The notes: generated from the sequence alone by a model not told the origin. Shown: positions 7,983-18,025, numbered from the stretch's first letter. The stretch: 56,958 nt of DNA from Candidatus Howiella intestinavium (GCA_904420585.1 CAJFVX010000013.1:1-56958); one strand, 5' to 3'. Numbers and translations are program-made.

Positions 7983-8678
7983 ATGCAACCTAAAATCCCG
8001 GGGGAACCGGCCGATCCGGATGTGGAGGCTGTCATAGAACAGATTGAAAACATTCACCCTTATCTGGACGGTGGCAGCAAAACCTTTATGAACTATACCT
8101 CGGGTAATCCGGCAGGCACGGTTATAGACACCGATACGGCCAGGCAGAAGATGCGGCCGGAAGCCATTGTCCCTGCAAAGAAAGCCTACGATGCCCTTTC
8201 GGAGGAACAGAAAGCACTTGTCACAAACGCAGATTTCCTTATGGAGCAGTATGCCTGGATGCTGGATACGGAAAACTATAACGTAAATTTTAAGGCACCG
8301 GCCGACAACATTACCATCCGGGAAGGCGCCGCAAACGCCTCCTGGATGAGTACAACCAATCTGACTTCGGAACAAATCGCCCAGATTCCCCAGACCAGCC
8401 GGGAAGTTTTTTACTTTGTGCGCAATTCCTACGGATATATTATGGGGCCAAACCACGGCGCTACGGTCAATGCGGCCACCAACCGCGGCGGCAATCTGGA
8501 GTACCAGGTGGACGGCCAGCCCTCCCATAATCCCCACAATCCCTTCGGGACAAATGGCCGCCGCTGGTCGGGGATTTCCAATCCTTTTGCAGGCATCGCT
8601 TTTCCCATTATCAAAGGCTTTGTCACCAATGAATTTACCGCCTTGTCCTTCCCGTACCAAACAGCCGACGGAAGGTGA
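7983..8678 (+). pseudogene. N-terminal fragment of the broken surface GH105 protein
   Basis: This 231-codon piece is in the same reading frame as the large GH105 frame that follows, and the two are separated only by an in-frame TGA at 8676-8678. Past the TGA the frame is open without a gap (NQLSLSGRRSYETEVQGG and on). The fragment begins mid-domain: a TGA sits directly before ATG 7983, there is no Shine-Dalgarno, and there is no signal peptide although the C-terminus is a cell-wall anchor. It contains helical-repeat sequence (AKKAYDALSEEQKALV). I read this as a gene truncated at its 5' end and then interrupted by one nonsense codon, probably CGA to TGA. Confidence 0.75.
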
Positions 8679-8858
8679 AACCAGCTTTCTCTGAGCGGCC
8701 GGCGCAGCTATGAGACCGAGGTACAGGGCGGAAAAACGGATATTGCGATCGACAATTCGTTCCTGATCGGACAAAGCGGCAGCGATGATACCGGGGAAGA
8801 GACCAAGCCCCGCCGTACAGCAGCCCTGTATGCAGTTGCCAGGTACAATTTTGACAAT

Positions 8859-11800
8859 ATGTACAAGGCGTATTGTACCGGCCATCCCAACAGCTGGCTG
8901 ACGGTATCCACCGCAGATCCCGACATCCTGTATCAAACCTTTACCGGTTCGCTTGTCAGCGGAGACGCCGTCCTGCTTGCCCGGGCCAGTACGATGGATA
9001 CCTCCGTACTAATGAACGGCGCCGGCGGCAGCTTTGTAGGCGCTTACATAGTCGGCGGCGACGTGTACGCGGCCTATCAGAAGCTGGGTGCGGACATCAA
9101 TGCGCAAATTGCCTTTTTCGGCATCCCCACCGGACACGAAGAGATAGGCGAGGACGGAATTTCGGTAACCCAGGATTTTGAAAAGGGCTCTATTTCTGTT
9201 GATGCCAACGGTACGGCAACCGTACAAAGCGACAGGGTGGATGGAGTAAAAGCCCTTATCCAAGCCCTGCCGGAAGTCGAGGATATAACTTTGGAAGATG
9301 AGGATGCAGCCGCTGCGGCCCGGGCTGCCTATGCAGACCTGCCTGCAAATGCGTTCATCCAGGGTCTTGTGGACAACATCGACCGGTTGGAGGCAGCCGA
9401 AGCCCAGCTGAAAAAGCTGAAGGACGACGGCCTGGCCGTCCAGGGCGTCATTGACCTGATTGAAAAAATTCCCGCAATCGACGCGCTGACGCTGGAGGAT
9501 GCATCCTTGGTAGAGGATGCCAGAAAAGCCTACGACCTGCTGACTGCCGCACAGGCCGAGCAGGTGGGAGAGACCTACCTGGCTGTCCTGACAGCGGCAG
9601 AGAAGGCCATGGACTTGCTCCAGGAGGAAGCGGCGGCAGCCGAGGTCGTTTCTCTCATCCAAAACGGTCAGTGGGCCGAGGCCCGCAGGGCCTATGACGC
9701 TTTGCCCGAATCGGCCAGGGCCCTTGTGCAAAACTACGATGTCCTGCTGGATTATGAGCAGAGCCTGGAGGTACAGCCTACCGGCGATATCAATAACGAC
9801 GGGAATATCGATATTACCGATATCATGCGCATCCGGCAGTATATGCTGAAAAAGGACACGCCTGCTTATGTGGAGATAAGCCGGGTGAATTTTAACGGCA
9901 ACGGAGAAATTGACAGGGAAGACGTAGAGGAAATACGCCGTATTCTATTCGGGAACGCCGCTGCAGCACCGGCCAGTACGGATGTACAAATCCAGGTGTT
10001 GGGCCGGGAAGCAGTAAAGGCCGAAGGAATCAACAGCCTGACCTACGGCCCATATGTGTTCGGGGATAAGATTGCCATCACCTCCGATTATGCCTATTTC
10101 TGGGTACAGCTCTGCGAAGAACTGCCGGAAACACTGGTCTATTCTGAAAGCGGCACATTTTATTTTGAAATCCCTTCTGCGGATACGGGCTATGCCCCAG
10201 GTACCTTCAGCGCAGAAAGCAATACGATAACGGCCAGGGTTGCCACGGACGATGAGGTGGCCGCCAGCCGCAATCTTGCCGTGAACCCTTACGACTTTAA
10301 ATATGGCGATGAAAAGACCACCTACAACGCGGCTTTGGATACGCTCCCTGCCGATTCAGCCGCTGTTGCACAGGGGCAGATTCATTCTTTCCCGCACGCC
10401 TACGCCAACCGTGTAACCGAAAACAAACCTGTTTTCAATGCCCACAACGCCATCGACGGCATGAAGCAGACCGGCAACCAAGGGCACAACAGCTATCCAT
10501 GGCAGTCTTGGGGCGGCGGACAGTATGACGATGTGGAATTTGTGATTTATTTCGGCCGCCCGGTGACCGTCGACCATCTGGTCTTTACCCTGCGGGCTGA
10601 TTTCAGTACCGGCAGCGGCCGGGAGCACGATTCCTACTGGACATCCGGCACCATAGAATTTTCCGATGGCACACAAGTGAAGACCACCTTTGTAAAACCG
10701 GACGGCCAGCAGGATCAAGTGGTGCAGCTGGATACACCGGTGACCACTACATCCGTGCGCCTCAAAAATCTGGTACGCCATGAGGATCCCAGCCTGACCG
10801 ACGGCTGGACAGCTCTCACCGAGCTGGAGGTCTACGGCGCCGAAACAGTTACGGCGAACCCCAGGGCCAGCAAAGATTACACCGAACCTTATTTCGGCGG
10901 CAAGGAGGCTGTAGTCACTACGGACGAACTTTCGGCTTCCGACATCGAGGAACAGATGAAGCTGACCTTTGACTATTTCCGCGCGAGAAACAATATCTCC
11001 GATCTCAAGTGGACTTCAGCTGTATACTACAGCGGCATTATGGATGCCTATATGACCACAGGTGATTTGGATTACTATCTTTTCGCCCACAACCGGGCTG
11101 AATCGGTGGATTACAGGATGAACAGCGCAAGCTTTACCGACCATGGGGATGATTACAGCATCAGCCAGCTGTATCTTACCTTGAACGGCCTGCTGCCCAG
11201 CGATAAAAAGACGGCGAAGCTGCTGGCCAACGCCGACTACAACGTAAAAACCAACGGCTTCATCCGGTACGACTGGTGCGATGCCCTGTTTATGTCGGGC
11301 AGCATTTATACCAAGCTCGCCAATCTTACGGGCGATGACGAATACTCCCGGGTGGAGCATGAATCCTACCTCCGCTGGCGGAATGGGGAGGGACCGGCTA
11401 TGTCGGATGGCCGGGAGCCGGTGGCCCTTTACAATACCGACTATAATCTCTGGTACCGGGATTCTAAGTATGTAAACGGCGGACACAGGCCCTCCATGCC
11501 GGCTCCATCCTCCGGCAAAGATATATTCTGGGCCAGAGGCAACGGTTGGGTTTTCGCCTATTACGCCCAGCAGATGCTCTACATCCAGGATACCGAAAGC
11601 GAGATGTACCAGACCCTGAAAAAGGATTTTCAGGATATGGCGGCCGCCCTCAAGAAATACCAGCGGGAAGACGGCACATGGAATCCCAGTCTTATCGACC
11701 CGACCTATTACGGCGGCCCCGAGACAACCGGGACATGCGGTTTTCTGTACGGCTACGCCATAGGGATCCAGCTGGGCATTTTGGACGCGGAGGAATATCT

Positions 11801-12776
11801 GCCGGTAGCCATCAAGGCCTATAACGCCCTGACCGGCTTCTGCCAGGAAGAACCGGGTCGAATCGGCTATATGCAGCCGGAAGGGGAGGACCCCTGCAAT
11901 TATAACGAAAACACCTGTCGGGACAGCATGAATCAATTCGGTACAGGTCTTTTCCTCATGGCGTCGGCCGCGCTGATGCGCATGTGCGAAGATTACGAAG
12001 CCCCCGGCCTGCAGGTTCCCATTGACAGCCAGGAATCCTTTACCAATGTGCCGGAAGGCGCGTATCCTGTGAAGGATAACGCCAAGGCATATACTGTCAG
12101 CTCAGGCGACGTCAACGGTCCCGGTCCCGCCATGTGGGATCACACTACCTACGACGGCACACCTGGGACCAGGTGGTCGGCTACCGGCGCCAGCCAGTGG
12201 AATCAGGTAGAGCTGAACCAGCCGGTGGTATTCAACCGGGCTGTAGTAGTGGCCTACGAGCAGCGGGACTACAAATACAAGATTGAGGTGTCTGATACAG
12301 GGGATTTTGACCGGTGGTATACGGTGGTGGACCGGACCAAAGAGCCCTATGACAGTGCACCGTATATTGAGGACAGCTTTGAACCGGTCATGGCAAAGTT
12401 TATCCGCATAACCCTTTCCGGTGCCTGGACATACGACAGAAATATGACGAATATCTGTGCGGTCCTGCTGTATGAGGACACAAGCGGCGAGGCGTATACC
12501 GACCTTGCAGACGTCTTTGGAGAGCCTTCCGGCAGTCCCTACCCGGTAACGGAAAACGCCGTAGAGTACAAGGTCAGTTCAGTGGATGCCAACGGTTCCG
12601 CCGCCGCCGAGGAATCAACTGGCGGAGAGGATGGGGAAGATGACTTCACTCTTTCTGCTGCGAGTCTCCCTGTCGATAATCCCAAGTCGGGCGAGGCGGG
12701 GGCCGCGGTGCTGGCCGCAGGCGTCCTGTTGGCGGCCGCTGCAGTGATTACAGTCTTGAAATTGAAAAAAGCTTAA
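8859..12776 (+). CDS. Multidomain cell-wall GH105 protein with dockerin (remnant of a broken gene)
   Basis: This 1305-residue frame is the larger part of the interrupted gene, and ATG 8859 is only the first ATG after the TGA. Domains in order: an LGFP-like repeat (YQKLGADINAQIAFFGIP), two or three helical surface repeats (9235-9770), a type I dockerin at 9783-9956 with two calcium loops (GDINNDGNIDITD and VNFNGNGEIDRED), and a discoidin/CBM32-like domain (about 10350-10850). A GH105/GH88 unsaturated-glucuronyl or rhamnogalacturonyl hydrolase domain follows (about 10920-11990, signature FWARGNGWVFAYYA), then a second discoidin-like domain. The C-terminus is a sortase-type anchor (NPKSG, hydrophobic helix, KLKKA tail). 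It would have acted on pectin-type side chains at the cell surface. Without the 5' end it cannot be exported normally, so it is probably non-functional. Confidence 0.8.
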   Translation: MYKAYCTGHPNSWLTVSTADPDILYQTFTGSLVSGDAVLLARASTMDTSVLMNGAGGSFVGAYIVGGDVYAAYQKLGADINAQIAFFGIPTGHEEIGEDGISVTQDFEKGSISVDANGTATVQSDRVDGVKALIQALPEVEDITLEDEDAAAAARAAYADLPANAFIQGLVDNIDRLEAAEAQLKKLKDDGLAVQGVIDLIEKIPAIDALTLEDASLVEDARKAYDLLTAAQAEQVGETYLAVLTAAEKAMDLLQEEAAAAEVVSLIQNGQWAEARRAYDALPESARALVQNYDVLLDYEQSLEVQPTGDINNDGNIDITDIMRIRQYMLKKDTPAYVEISRVNFNGNGEIDREDVEEIRRILFGNAAAAPASTDVQIQVLGREAVKAEGINSLTYGPYVFGDKIAITSDYAYFWVQLCEELPETLVYSESGTFYFEIPSADTGYAPGTFSAESNTITARVATDDEVAASRNLAVNPYDFKYGDEKTTYNAALDTLPADSAAVAQGQIHSFPHAYANRVTENKPVFNAHNAIDGMKQTGNQGHNSYPWQSWGGGQYDDVEFVIYFGRPVTVDHLVFTLRADFSTGSGREHDSYWTSGTIEFSDGTQVKTTFVKPDGQQDQVVQLDTPVTTTSVRLKNLVRHEDPSLTDGWTALTELEVYGAETVTANPRASKDYTEPYFGGKEAVVTTDELSASDIEEQMKLTFDYFRARNNISDLKWTSAVYYSGIMDAYMTTGDLDYYLFAHNRAESVDYRMNSASFTDHGDDYSISQLYLTLNGLLPSDKKTAKLLANADYNVKTNGFIRYDWCDALFMSGSIYTKLANLTGDDEYSRVEHESYLRWRNGEGPAMSDGREPVALYNTDYNLWYRDSKYVNGGHRPSMPAPSSGKDIFWARGNGWVFAYYAQQMLYIQDTESEMYQTLKKDFQDMAAALKKYQREDGTWNPSLIDPTYYGGPETTGTCGFLYGYAIGIQLGILDAEEYLPVAIKAYNALTGFCQEEPGRIGYMQPEGEDPCNYNENTCRDSMNQFGTGLFLMASAALMRMCEDYEAPGLQVPIDSQESFTNVPEGAYPVKDNAKAYTVSSGDVNGPGPAMWDHTTYDGTPGTRWSATGASQWNQVELNQPVVFNRAVVVAYEQRDYKYKIEVSDTGDFDRWYTVVDRTKEPYDSAPYIEDSFEPVMAKFIRITLSGAWTYDRNMTNICAVLLYEDTSGEAYTDLADVFGEPSGSPYPVTENAVEYKVSSVDANGSAAAEESTGGEDGEDDFTLSAASLPVDNPKSGEAGAAVLAAGVLLAAAAVITVLKLKKA

Positions 12777-12808
12777 GGCCATTTATGGCAGATAATTGAC
12801 ATGGATAG

Positions 12809-12848
12809 GGAGCCTCCAGGACAGAAAAATCGGTCATGGAGGCTCCTT
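12809..12848 (+). terminator. Terminator after the GH105 gene
   Basis: A perfect 10-bp stem GGAGCCTCCA/TGGAGGCTCC (12809-12818 with 12837-12846) followed by TTG. It begins 32 bases after the GH105 stop codon. The rest of the 305-base gap to 13082 holds only the promoter below and a small hairpin at 12908-12923. Confidence 0.65.
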
Positions 12849-12929
12849 GTATGTTCTGAGAATACATCCTGTCAACCGGACAAAAAGCAAAGGAAACCCG
12901 TCAGATTTTCGGAAAAATCCGAATAGGTC

Positions 12930-12958
12930 TTTACAAGGGAAAACCGCACAGATATAAT
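12930..12958 (+). promoter_or_regulatory. Promoter of the alpha-mannosidase gene
   Basis: A -35 box TTTACA (12930-12935) and a perfect -10 box TATAAT (12953-12958) are spaced by 17 bp. Just upstream is an inverted repeat TTCGGA-AAAA-TCCGAA (12908-12923), which could be an operator. The leader to ATG 13082 is about 115 bases. Confidence 0.75.
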
Positions 12959-13081
12959 GAAGGCAATACGTGGAAAAGGCAAGGCCTTTTTTGCGGATTC
13001 CCGTACTGCGGGCCTTTTGTCTGCAGTACCCCGGCTCCTATAGGGAGGCGGGCAACTACAACGGAATAGAAGGAGGCAGCT

Positions 13082-16000
13082 ATGGAACTGCAGAAAGAAT
13101 GGACCCGGCGCCTGGAACGCTGGATGCAGGCCCTGGTCAAGGATGTGTACCACCCCATCGGCAACGTGGAGTTTGAAGGGTTCTCCACCTTTGACCGCCT
13201 GTCCTACGACGAGGCCATGAAGGGGGATTTCAAGCCCATGAAGCAGGGCGACCGCTGGGGCCGCATGTGGGAATACATGTGGCTGCGGGGGAAGATCACC
13301 CTTCCTGAAAGCGCCGAGGGCAAGCGGATTGTCATGCGGTTAAACCCCGGCGGAGAGAGCTCGATTTATGTAAACGGAAATGAGTTCGGCACCCGCCGCA
13401 ACGACTGGGTACGGGATCCCATCCACCTCATCAGCGACGAGACCTTAACCGAATGCGGCAAGGCGGGAGATACATACGAGCTGGTGCTGGAGGCCTATGC
13501 CGGCCATGACGACACCGGCTGCGATTACGGCCCGGTGCTGCCCGGCACCTACAACCCCCGGGGGGAGGATGAAATCCGTACCTCTTTGGGAGAATCCACC
13601 TTTGGCGTGTGGAACGAGCTGGCCTACCAGCTGTACATGGACGTCAAGGTGCTGTGGGAGGCCTGGCATCAGCTGACGCCCCAGGGTCTGCGCTGCCAGG
13701 ATGTGTGGCAGGGTCTTAAGGATTTTACCACCATTGTGGATTTCGAGCAGCCGGAGGATGTGCGCAACGCCTCCTACGCGGCCGCCCGGGAGCGCTTAAA
13801 GCCTCTGTTCGAGTGTCACAACGGCTCTACCGCGCCCCAGTTCTACGCCTTCGGCCATGCCCATATCGACATTGCCTGGCTGTGGCCCATCGCCGAGACC
13901 GAGCGGAAGGTGCTGCGCACCTTTGCCGCCCAGATACGGCACATGGACGCCTATCCCGAATACAAGTTCCTGCAGAGCCAGCCCCATCTGTATCGTATGT
14001 GCAAGCAGATGTACCCCAAGCTCTATGAGAAGATAAAGCAAAAGGTCAAGGAAGGCCAGTGGATTCCCGAAGGCGCCACCTGGGTAGAGTGCGACACCAA
14101 CATCACCGGCGGCGAGGCCATGATCCGGCAGTTCCTCCACGGTAAGCGCTTCTTTAAGGAAGAGTTCGGCATCGACAGCAAGATGTTCTGGCTGCCGGAT
14201 ACCTTCGGCTACACTGCCGCCCTGCCCCAGATTATGAAGGGCTGCGGCGTGGACTATTTCTCCACCCAGAAGCTCTGGTGGAACTACAACGGCGGCCAGA
14301 CCTTCCCCTATAACTACTTCAACTGGGTGGGCCTGGACGGTACCTCTGTGGAAACCTTTATCCACGACGACTACAATTCCGACATCCACGCCGGTACGGT
14401 GATTTCCAAGTGGAAAAACCGCAAGCAGGTGCAGAATATCCGGGGCTTCCTTGCGCCCTACGGCTACGGTGACGGCGGCGGCGGCCCGGCCCGGGACTTC
14501 ATGGAGTACATCCGCCGGGAGAACGATTTCGAGGGCTGCCCCAAGGTTAAGAACGCCCATCCCCTGGACTTCTTCCACGAGCATCCCGCCCCGGTGGACA
14601 GCTATGTGGGCGAGCTGTATCTCCAGTGCCACCGCGGCGTACAGACCACCCAGGCCAAGACCAAGAAGGGCAACCGGAAGTCCGAGCTGGCCCTGCGGGA
14701 GGCCGAGTTCTGGGGCGTCGTGGCCAAGCTGGCCGGGTACGACTACCCGCTGGACGAGATGGGCGAGCTGTGGAAGAAGATCCTGCTCAACCAGTTCCAC
14801 GACATCCTGCCCGGTTCCTCTATCAACCGGGTCTATAAGCAGGCCGAGGCTCTCTACGAATCCGTATTGTCCGACGTGGCGGCCATCCGCACCCAGATGA
14901 ACGCCAAACTGGCGGCGGGCGACGAGGCTGTAACTGTATACAACTCCCTGTCCTTTGACCGGACGGCCGTTATCGAACTGCCGGCCGGCTATGAAGGGGC
15001 CGAGGCGGGAGGCAAGGCCCTGCCGGTGCAGAAGCTGGGTGATACCTATATCGCCGAGGTGCAAGTGCCCGCCTGCGGTACCGTCACCGTGCGTCCGGCC
15101 GCCCCTGTGACTCTGGAAAAGGGCGCCTGCGCTTCGGTCACCGCCGATGGCGCCGTGCTGGAGAATGAGAAGCTGAAGGTCGTCTTCGATAAGAGGGGCG
15201 AGATTTCCTCTATCCTGGAGAAGAAGACCGGCCGCGAACTGGCTGCCGGAACCTGCAACCAGATGAAGATGTTCAAGGACATCCCCGTCAGCTTCGAGGC
15301 CTGGGACGTGGACACCACCTACGAGCATTGCCCCGTGGCGCTGGAGGAACCCGCCTCCTTTGAACTGGTTTCCGAAGGCCCGGTCAAGGCGGTTATCCGC
15401 GTCACCCGCAAGATTAACCATTCCGAACTCAGCCAGCTTATCAGCCTGCGCCGGGATTCCGCCCGGGTGGACTTTGATACCACCGTCCAGTGGCATGAGC
15501 TGCACAAGATGCTGAAGGTCGGGTTCCCGGTTAACTACTATGCGGAAGAGGCCGTGCATGAAATCCAGTTCGGCTATGTCCGCCGGCCCAACCACCGCTC
15601 CAACCAGTTTGACTTCGACCGGTTCGAGGTGGCCAACCACAAGTGGACTGCCCTGTGCGAGGAAGGCCGCGGCTTTGCCGTCCTCAACGACTGCAAGTAC
15701 GGCGTGAACGTGCTGGGCAACTGCATCAACCTGACCCTGCTGCGTTCTCCCTTCAGCCCTGACCCCGAGGCCGACCAGGGCGAGCAGAAGTTTGTATACA
15801 GCTTCTACGCCTATACCGGCAGCTTTATGGACAGCGGCGTGGTGCAGGAGGGATACGATCTGAACGTGCCCGCCCAGGTTCTGCCCGGCGCCCGCAAGGA
15901 CGGCTCGCTGCTGACCATCGAGGCCGGCAACGTCATCCTGGAGACCCTCAAGCCGGCCGAGGACGGCTCGGGCGACTACATCCTGCGTATGTACGAGTCC

Positions 16001-16177
16001 ATGCGTACGGCCACCGATACGGTGCTGCATCTGTACCTGCCCTGCGCGTCCATCAGCGCCTGCAATATGCTGGAAGAGGACGAGCAGCCTCTCACCGCCG
16101 AGAAGACGGCGGACGGATGTGCTGTGGAACTCCACTTCCGGCCCTTTGAAATCAAGACCCTGCGGGTGCATCCGTAA
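13082..16177 (+). CDS. Alpha-mannosidase, glycoside hydrolase family 38
   Basis: A 1031-residue retaining alpha-mannosidase. The GH38 metal-binding start FGHAHIDIAWLWP gives His259/His261/Asp263, and the nucleophile is Asp373 in LPDTFGYTAALP. Further family signatures are DYFSTQKLWWN, NQFHDILPGSSI and the C-terminal beta domain with QFGYVRRPNH. Length is typical. There is no signal peptide, so it works in the cytoplasm on imported manno-oligosaccharides, perhaps glycan-derived. GAAGGAGG lies just before the ATG. Codons are strongly C/G-ending, as in highly expressed genes. No transporter or other mannose gene adjoins it. It has its own promoter and a strong terminator. Confidence 0.95.
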   Translation: MELQKEWTRRLERWMQALVKDVYHPIGNVEFEGFSTFDRLSYDEAMKGDFKPMKQGDRWGRMWEYMWLRGKITLPESAEGKRIVMRLNPGGESSIYVNGNEFGTRRNDWVRDPIHLISDETLTECGKAGDTYELVLEAYAGHDDTGCDYGPVLPGTYNPRGEDEIRTSLGESTFGVWNELAYQLYMDVKVLWEAWHQLTPQGLRCQDVWQGLKDFTTIVDFEQPEDVRNASYAAARERLKPLFECHNGSTAPQFYAFGHAHIDIAWLWPIAETERKVLRTFAAQIRHMDAYPEYKFLQSQPHLYRMCKQMYPKLYEKIKQKVKEGQWIPEGATWVECDTNITGGEAMIRQFLHGKRFFKEEFGIDSKMFWLPDTFGYTAALPQIMKGCGVDYFSTQKLWWNYNGGQTFPYNYFNWVGLDGTSVETFIHDDYNSDIHAGTVISKWKNRKQVQNIRGFLAPYGYGDGGGGPARDFMEYIRRENDFEGCPKVKNAHPLDFFHEHPAPVDSYVGELYLQCHRGVQTTQAKTKKGNRKSELALREAEFWGVVAKLAGYDYPLDEMGELWKKILLNQFHDILPGSSINRVYKQAEALYESVLSDVAAIRTQMNAKLAAGDEAVTVYNSLSFDRTAVIELPAGYEGAEAGGKALPVQKLGDTYIAEVQVPACGTVTVRPAAPVTLEKGACASVTADGAVLENEKLKVVFDKRGEISSILEKKTGRELAAGTCNQMKMFKDIPVSFEAWDVDTTYEHCPVALEEPASFELVSEGPVKAVIRVTRKINHSELSQLISLRRDSARVDFDTTVQWHELHKMLKVGFPVNYYAEEAVHEIQFGYVRRPNHRSNQFDFDRFEVANHKWTALCEEGRGFAVLNDCKYGVNVLGNCINLTLLRSPFSPDPEADQGEQKFVYSFYAYTGSFMDSGVVQEGYDLNVPAQVLPGARKDGSLLTIEAGNVILETLKPAEDGSGDYILRMYESMRTATDTVLHLYLPCASISACNMLEEDEQPLTAEKTADGCAVELHFRPFEIKTLRVHP

Positions 16178-16195
16178 GCCCTGCGTTTACCAGTG

Positions 16196-16239
16196 AAAAA
16201 GCCCCGGTTTCTGCTTGGATTGCAAAAACCGGGGCTTTT
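16196..16239. terminator. Bidirectional terminator between mannosidase and ABC genes
   Basis: A long A/T-flanked stem, AAAAGCCCCGGTTT (16197-16210) with AAACCGGGGCTTTT (16226-16239), lies between the convergent mannosidase and ABC exporter genes. It has T-runs in both directions. Confidence 0.85.
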
Positions 16240-16252
16240 ACTATGTTGTGTT

Positions 16253-18025
16253 TTACTCAAACTGGGAGCGGTAGAGGCCGGCGTAGACGCCGCCCTTTTC
16301 CAGCAGTTCCGCGTGCTTTCCCTGCTCGACGATTTCGCCGTCCTGCACCACCAGTATCAAGTCGGCGTTCTGGATGGTGGACAGGCGGTGGGCGATGACA
16401 AAACAGGTTTTATCCTGCATCAAAGAGCGCATGGCCTCTTGTATCTGCAGTTCGGTCCGGGTATCCACATTGGAAGTGGCCTCATCCAGAATCAGCATAT
16501 GGGCGTCCAGCAGCATGGCCCGGGCGATGGTCAGCAGCTGCTTCTGCCCCTGGGATATGTTGAAGCCGTTTTCGTCCAGTATGGTATCGTATCTCTCCGG
16601 CAGCCGGGAAATATAGCCGTCTATCTTGGCCGCTTTGGCGGCGGCCTGCACCTCCTTAAGCCCCACGCCCTCTTTCCCATAGGCGATGTTGTCAAACACG
16701 CTGCCCTGGAACAGCCAGGTGTCCTGCAATACCATAGCAAAGGAAAGCCGCAGGCTTTTGCGGGTAACCGCCTGAATGTCCTTCCCGTCCAGGCGGATGG
16801 TCCCGCTGTCCGGGTCGTAGAAACGCATGAGAAGGTTGATGAGGGTGGTTTTGCCTGCGCCGGTAGGGCCTACAATGGCAATCAGGTTCCCCGGCTCGGC
16901 ATGGAGGTTCAGATCGTGTATGACGGTTTTACCCGGCAGATAGCCGAACCGCACATGGGAAAAGTCTACCCGGCCTTCTACATCCGAAAGAACCGCCGCA
17001 TCCGGCGCGTCGGCCGGCTCGGGCTCTTGGTCGATGAGGCGAAAGACCCGTTCGGCGGCCGCCATGGCCGACTGCAGTTCGCTTAAGATATTGGCGATTT
17101 CATTGATGGGGCCGGAAAATTTCCGGGAATAGAGTACAAAGGAGGAAAGGTTCCCCAGGGTGATGCCGCCGGTAAGATACAGCAGGGCGCCGAACATGCT
17201 GATGAGAGCTAAGGAAAGATTATTGATGAAATTCACCGACGGGCCGGTCATGCTGCCGTAATAATCCGCGTTGTAATAGGCATCTACGGCCTCGGTGTTT
17301 TTCTGGTCAAACCGGCCAATCATCTGCGCTTCCTGGTGGTAGGACTTGGTGGTCTTATGGCCGGATATAACCTCTTCCACAAACCCGTTCAGTTCCCCCA
17401 GCTTCACCGACCGGTTGTGGAACAATGGCCGCACCTTCCGGGTCATATAGCGGGTAAATAAAATGGAGATGGGGACGGTTACGGCAAATACCAGGGTGAG
17501 CACAGGGGAGATAAAGAGCATCATCAGCAGGGAGCCGCCTACGGTGATAACGCTGGTGGCAATCTGCAGAAGGTCGTTGGACAAGGAGGCGTTGACCGTA
17601 TCCACATCATAGGAAATCCGGCTGATGATATCGCCGGTCTGCTGCCGGTCGAAAAAGCTTACAGGCAGTTCGGCCAGGCGGTCGAATATATCCTTGCGCA
17701 TCTGGAAGACAATCCGCTGGCTCAGGCGGATCATCAAAATGGAGAGGAGATAGGAGAAAAGGGAGGAGATAAGATAGAAGACGGCCATGAGCCCGCAGTA
17801 AAAGAAGACCCGGGGAAAATCCACGCCGCCGGCTTCGATGCCGATGGCGTCGATGGCGCTGCCGCTGAGGGCCGGCCCGATTAAGGCCAGCAGGTTGCTG
17901 GTCAGGGTCAAGAGGATGGCCGCCGCTATCATCCAGGGGTAGCGGGACAGGTATTTCCAAAGGCGCAAAAGGGTTTTCTTTGTATCCCGGGGCTTTTCCG
18001 GGGCGGTACGGGGCTTAGACGGCAT
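16253..18025 (-). CDS. ABC exporter half-transporter, catalytic-site subunit
   Basis: A 590-residue fused membrane/ATPase subunit with six predicted helices (residues about 30-330) and an ABC domain. Walker A is GPTGAGKT, Walker B MLILDEATSNVD with the catalytic Glu, and the switch is AHRLST with His. The signature is the non-canonical ISQGQ instead of LSGGQ. The start at 18025 is supported by GGGAGGTGA six bases upstream and overlaps the end of the partner gene by 11 bases; the longer frame to 18199 lies inside that partner. Together the two form a heterodimeric multidrug/lipid-type exporter of the BmrCD/TM287-288 kind. The substrate is unknown. Confidence 0.92.
   Translation of the reverse strand: MPSKPRTAPEKPRDTKKTLLRLWKYLSRYPWMIAAAILLTLTSNLLALIGPALSGSAIDAIGIEAGGVDFPRVFFYCGLMAVFYLISSLFSYLLSILMIRLSQRIVFQMRKDIFDRLAELPVSFFDRQQTGDIISRISYDVDTVNASLSNDLLQIATSVITVGGSLLMMLFISPVLTLVFAVTVPISILFTRYMTRKVRPLFHNRSVKLGELNGFVEEVISGHKTTKSYHQEAQMIGRFDQKNTEAVDAYYNADYYGSMTGPSVNFINNLSLALISMFGALLYLTGGITLGNLSSFVLYSRKFSGPINEIANILSELQSAMAAAERVFRLIDQEPEPADAPDAAVLSDVEGRVDFSHVRFGYLPGKTVIHDLNLHAEPGNLIAIVGPTGAGKTTLINLLMRFYDPDSGTIRLDGKDIQAVTRKSLRLSFAMVLQDTWLFQGSVFDNIAYGKEGVGLKEVQAAAKAAKIDGYISRLPERYDTILDENGFNISQGQKQLLTIARAMLLDAHMLILDEATSNVDTRTELQIQEAMRSLMQDKTCFVIAHRLSTIQNADLILVVQDGEIVEQGKHAELLEKGGVYAGLYRSQFE

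Noticed and set aside
8676..8678. TGA in the GH105 frame read as selenocysteine or as a recoded sense codon
   Set aside because: Other genes here use TGA as a normal stop (for example at 4298-4300). No hairpin resembling a bacterial SECIS was evident just downstream, and the enzyme family uses no selenocysteine.
12801..12926. Short frame starting ATGGATAGGGAG after the GH105 gene
   Set aside because: It runs straight through the terminator hairpin and has no Shine-Dalgarno sequence.
13796..16171. 791-codon open frame antisense to the alpha-mannosidase gene
   Set aside because: The mannosidase uses strongly C/G-ending codons, which remove stop codons from the opposite strand. The antisense product is rich in His, Leu and Gly without recognisable domains.
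16193..17086. 297-codon plus-strand frame opposite the ABC exporter ATPase domain
   Set aside because: It overlaps the Walker and signature motifs of the real minus-strand gene and starts inside the bidirectional terminator.
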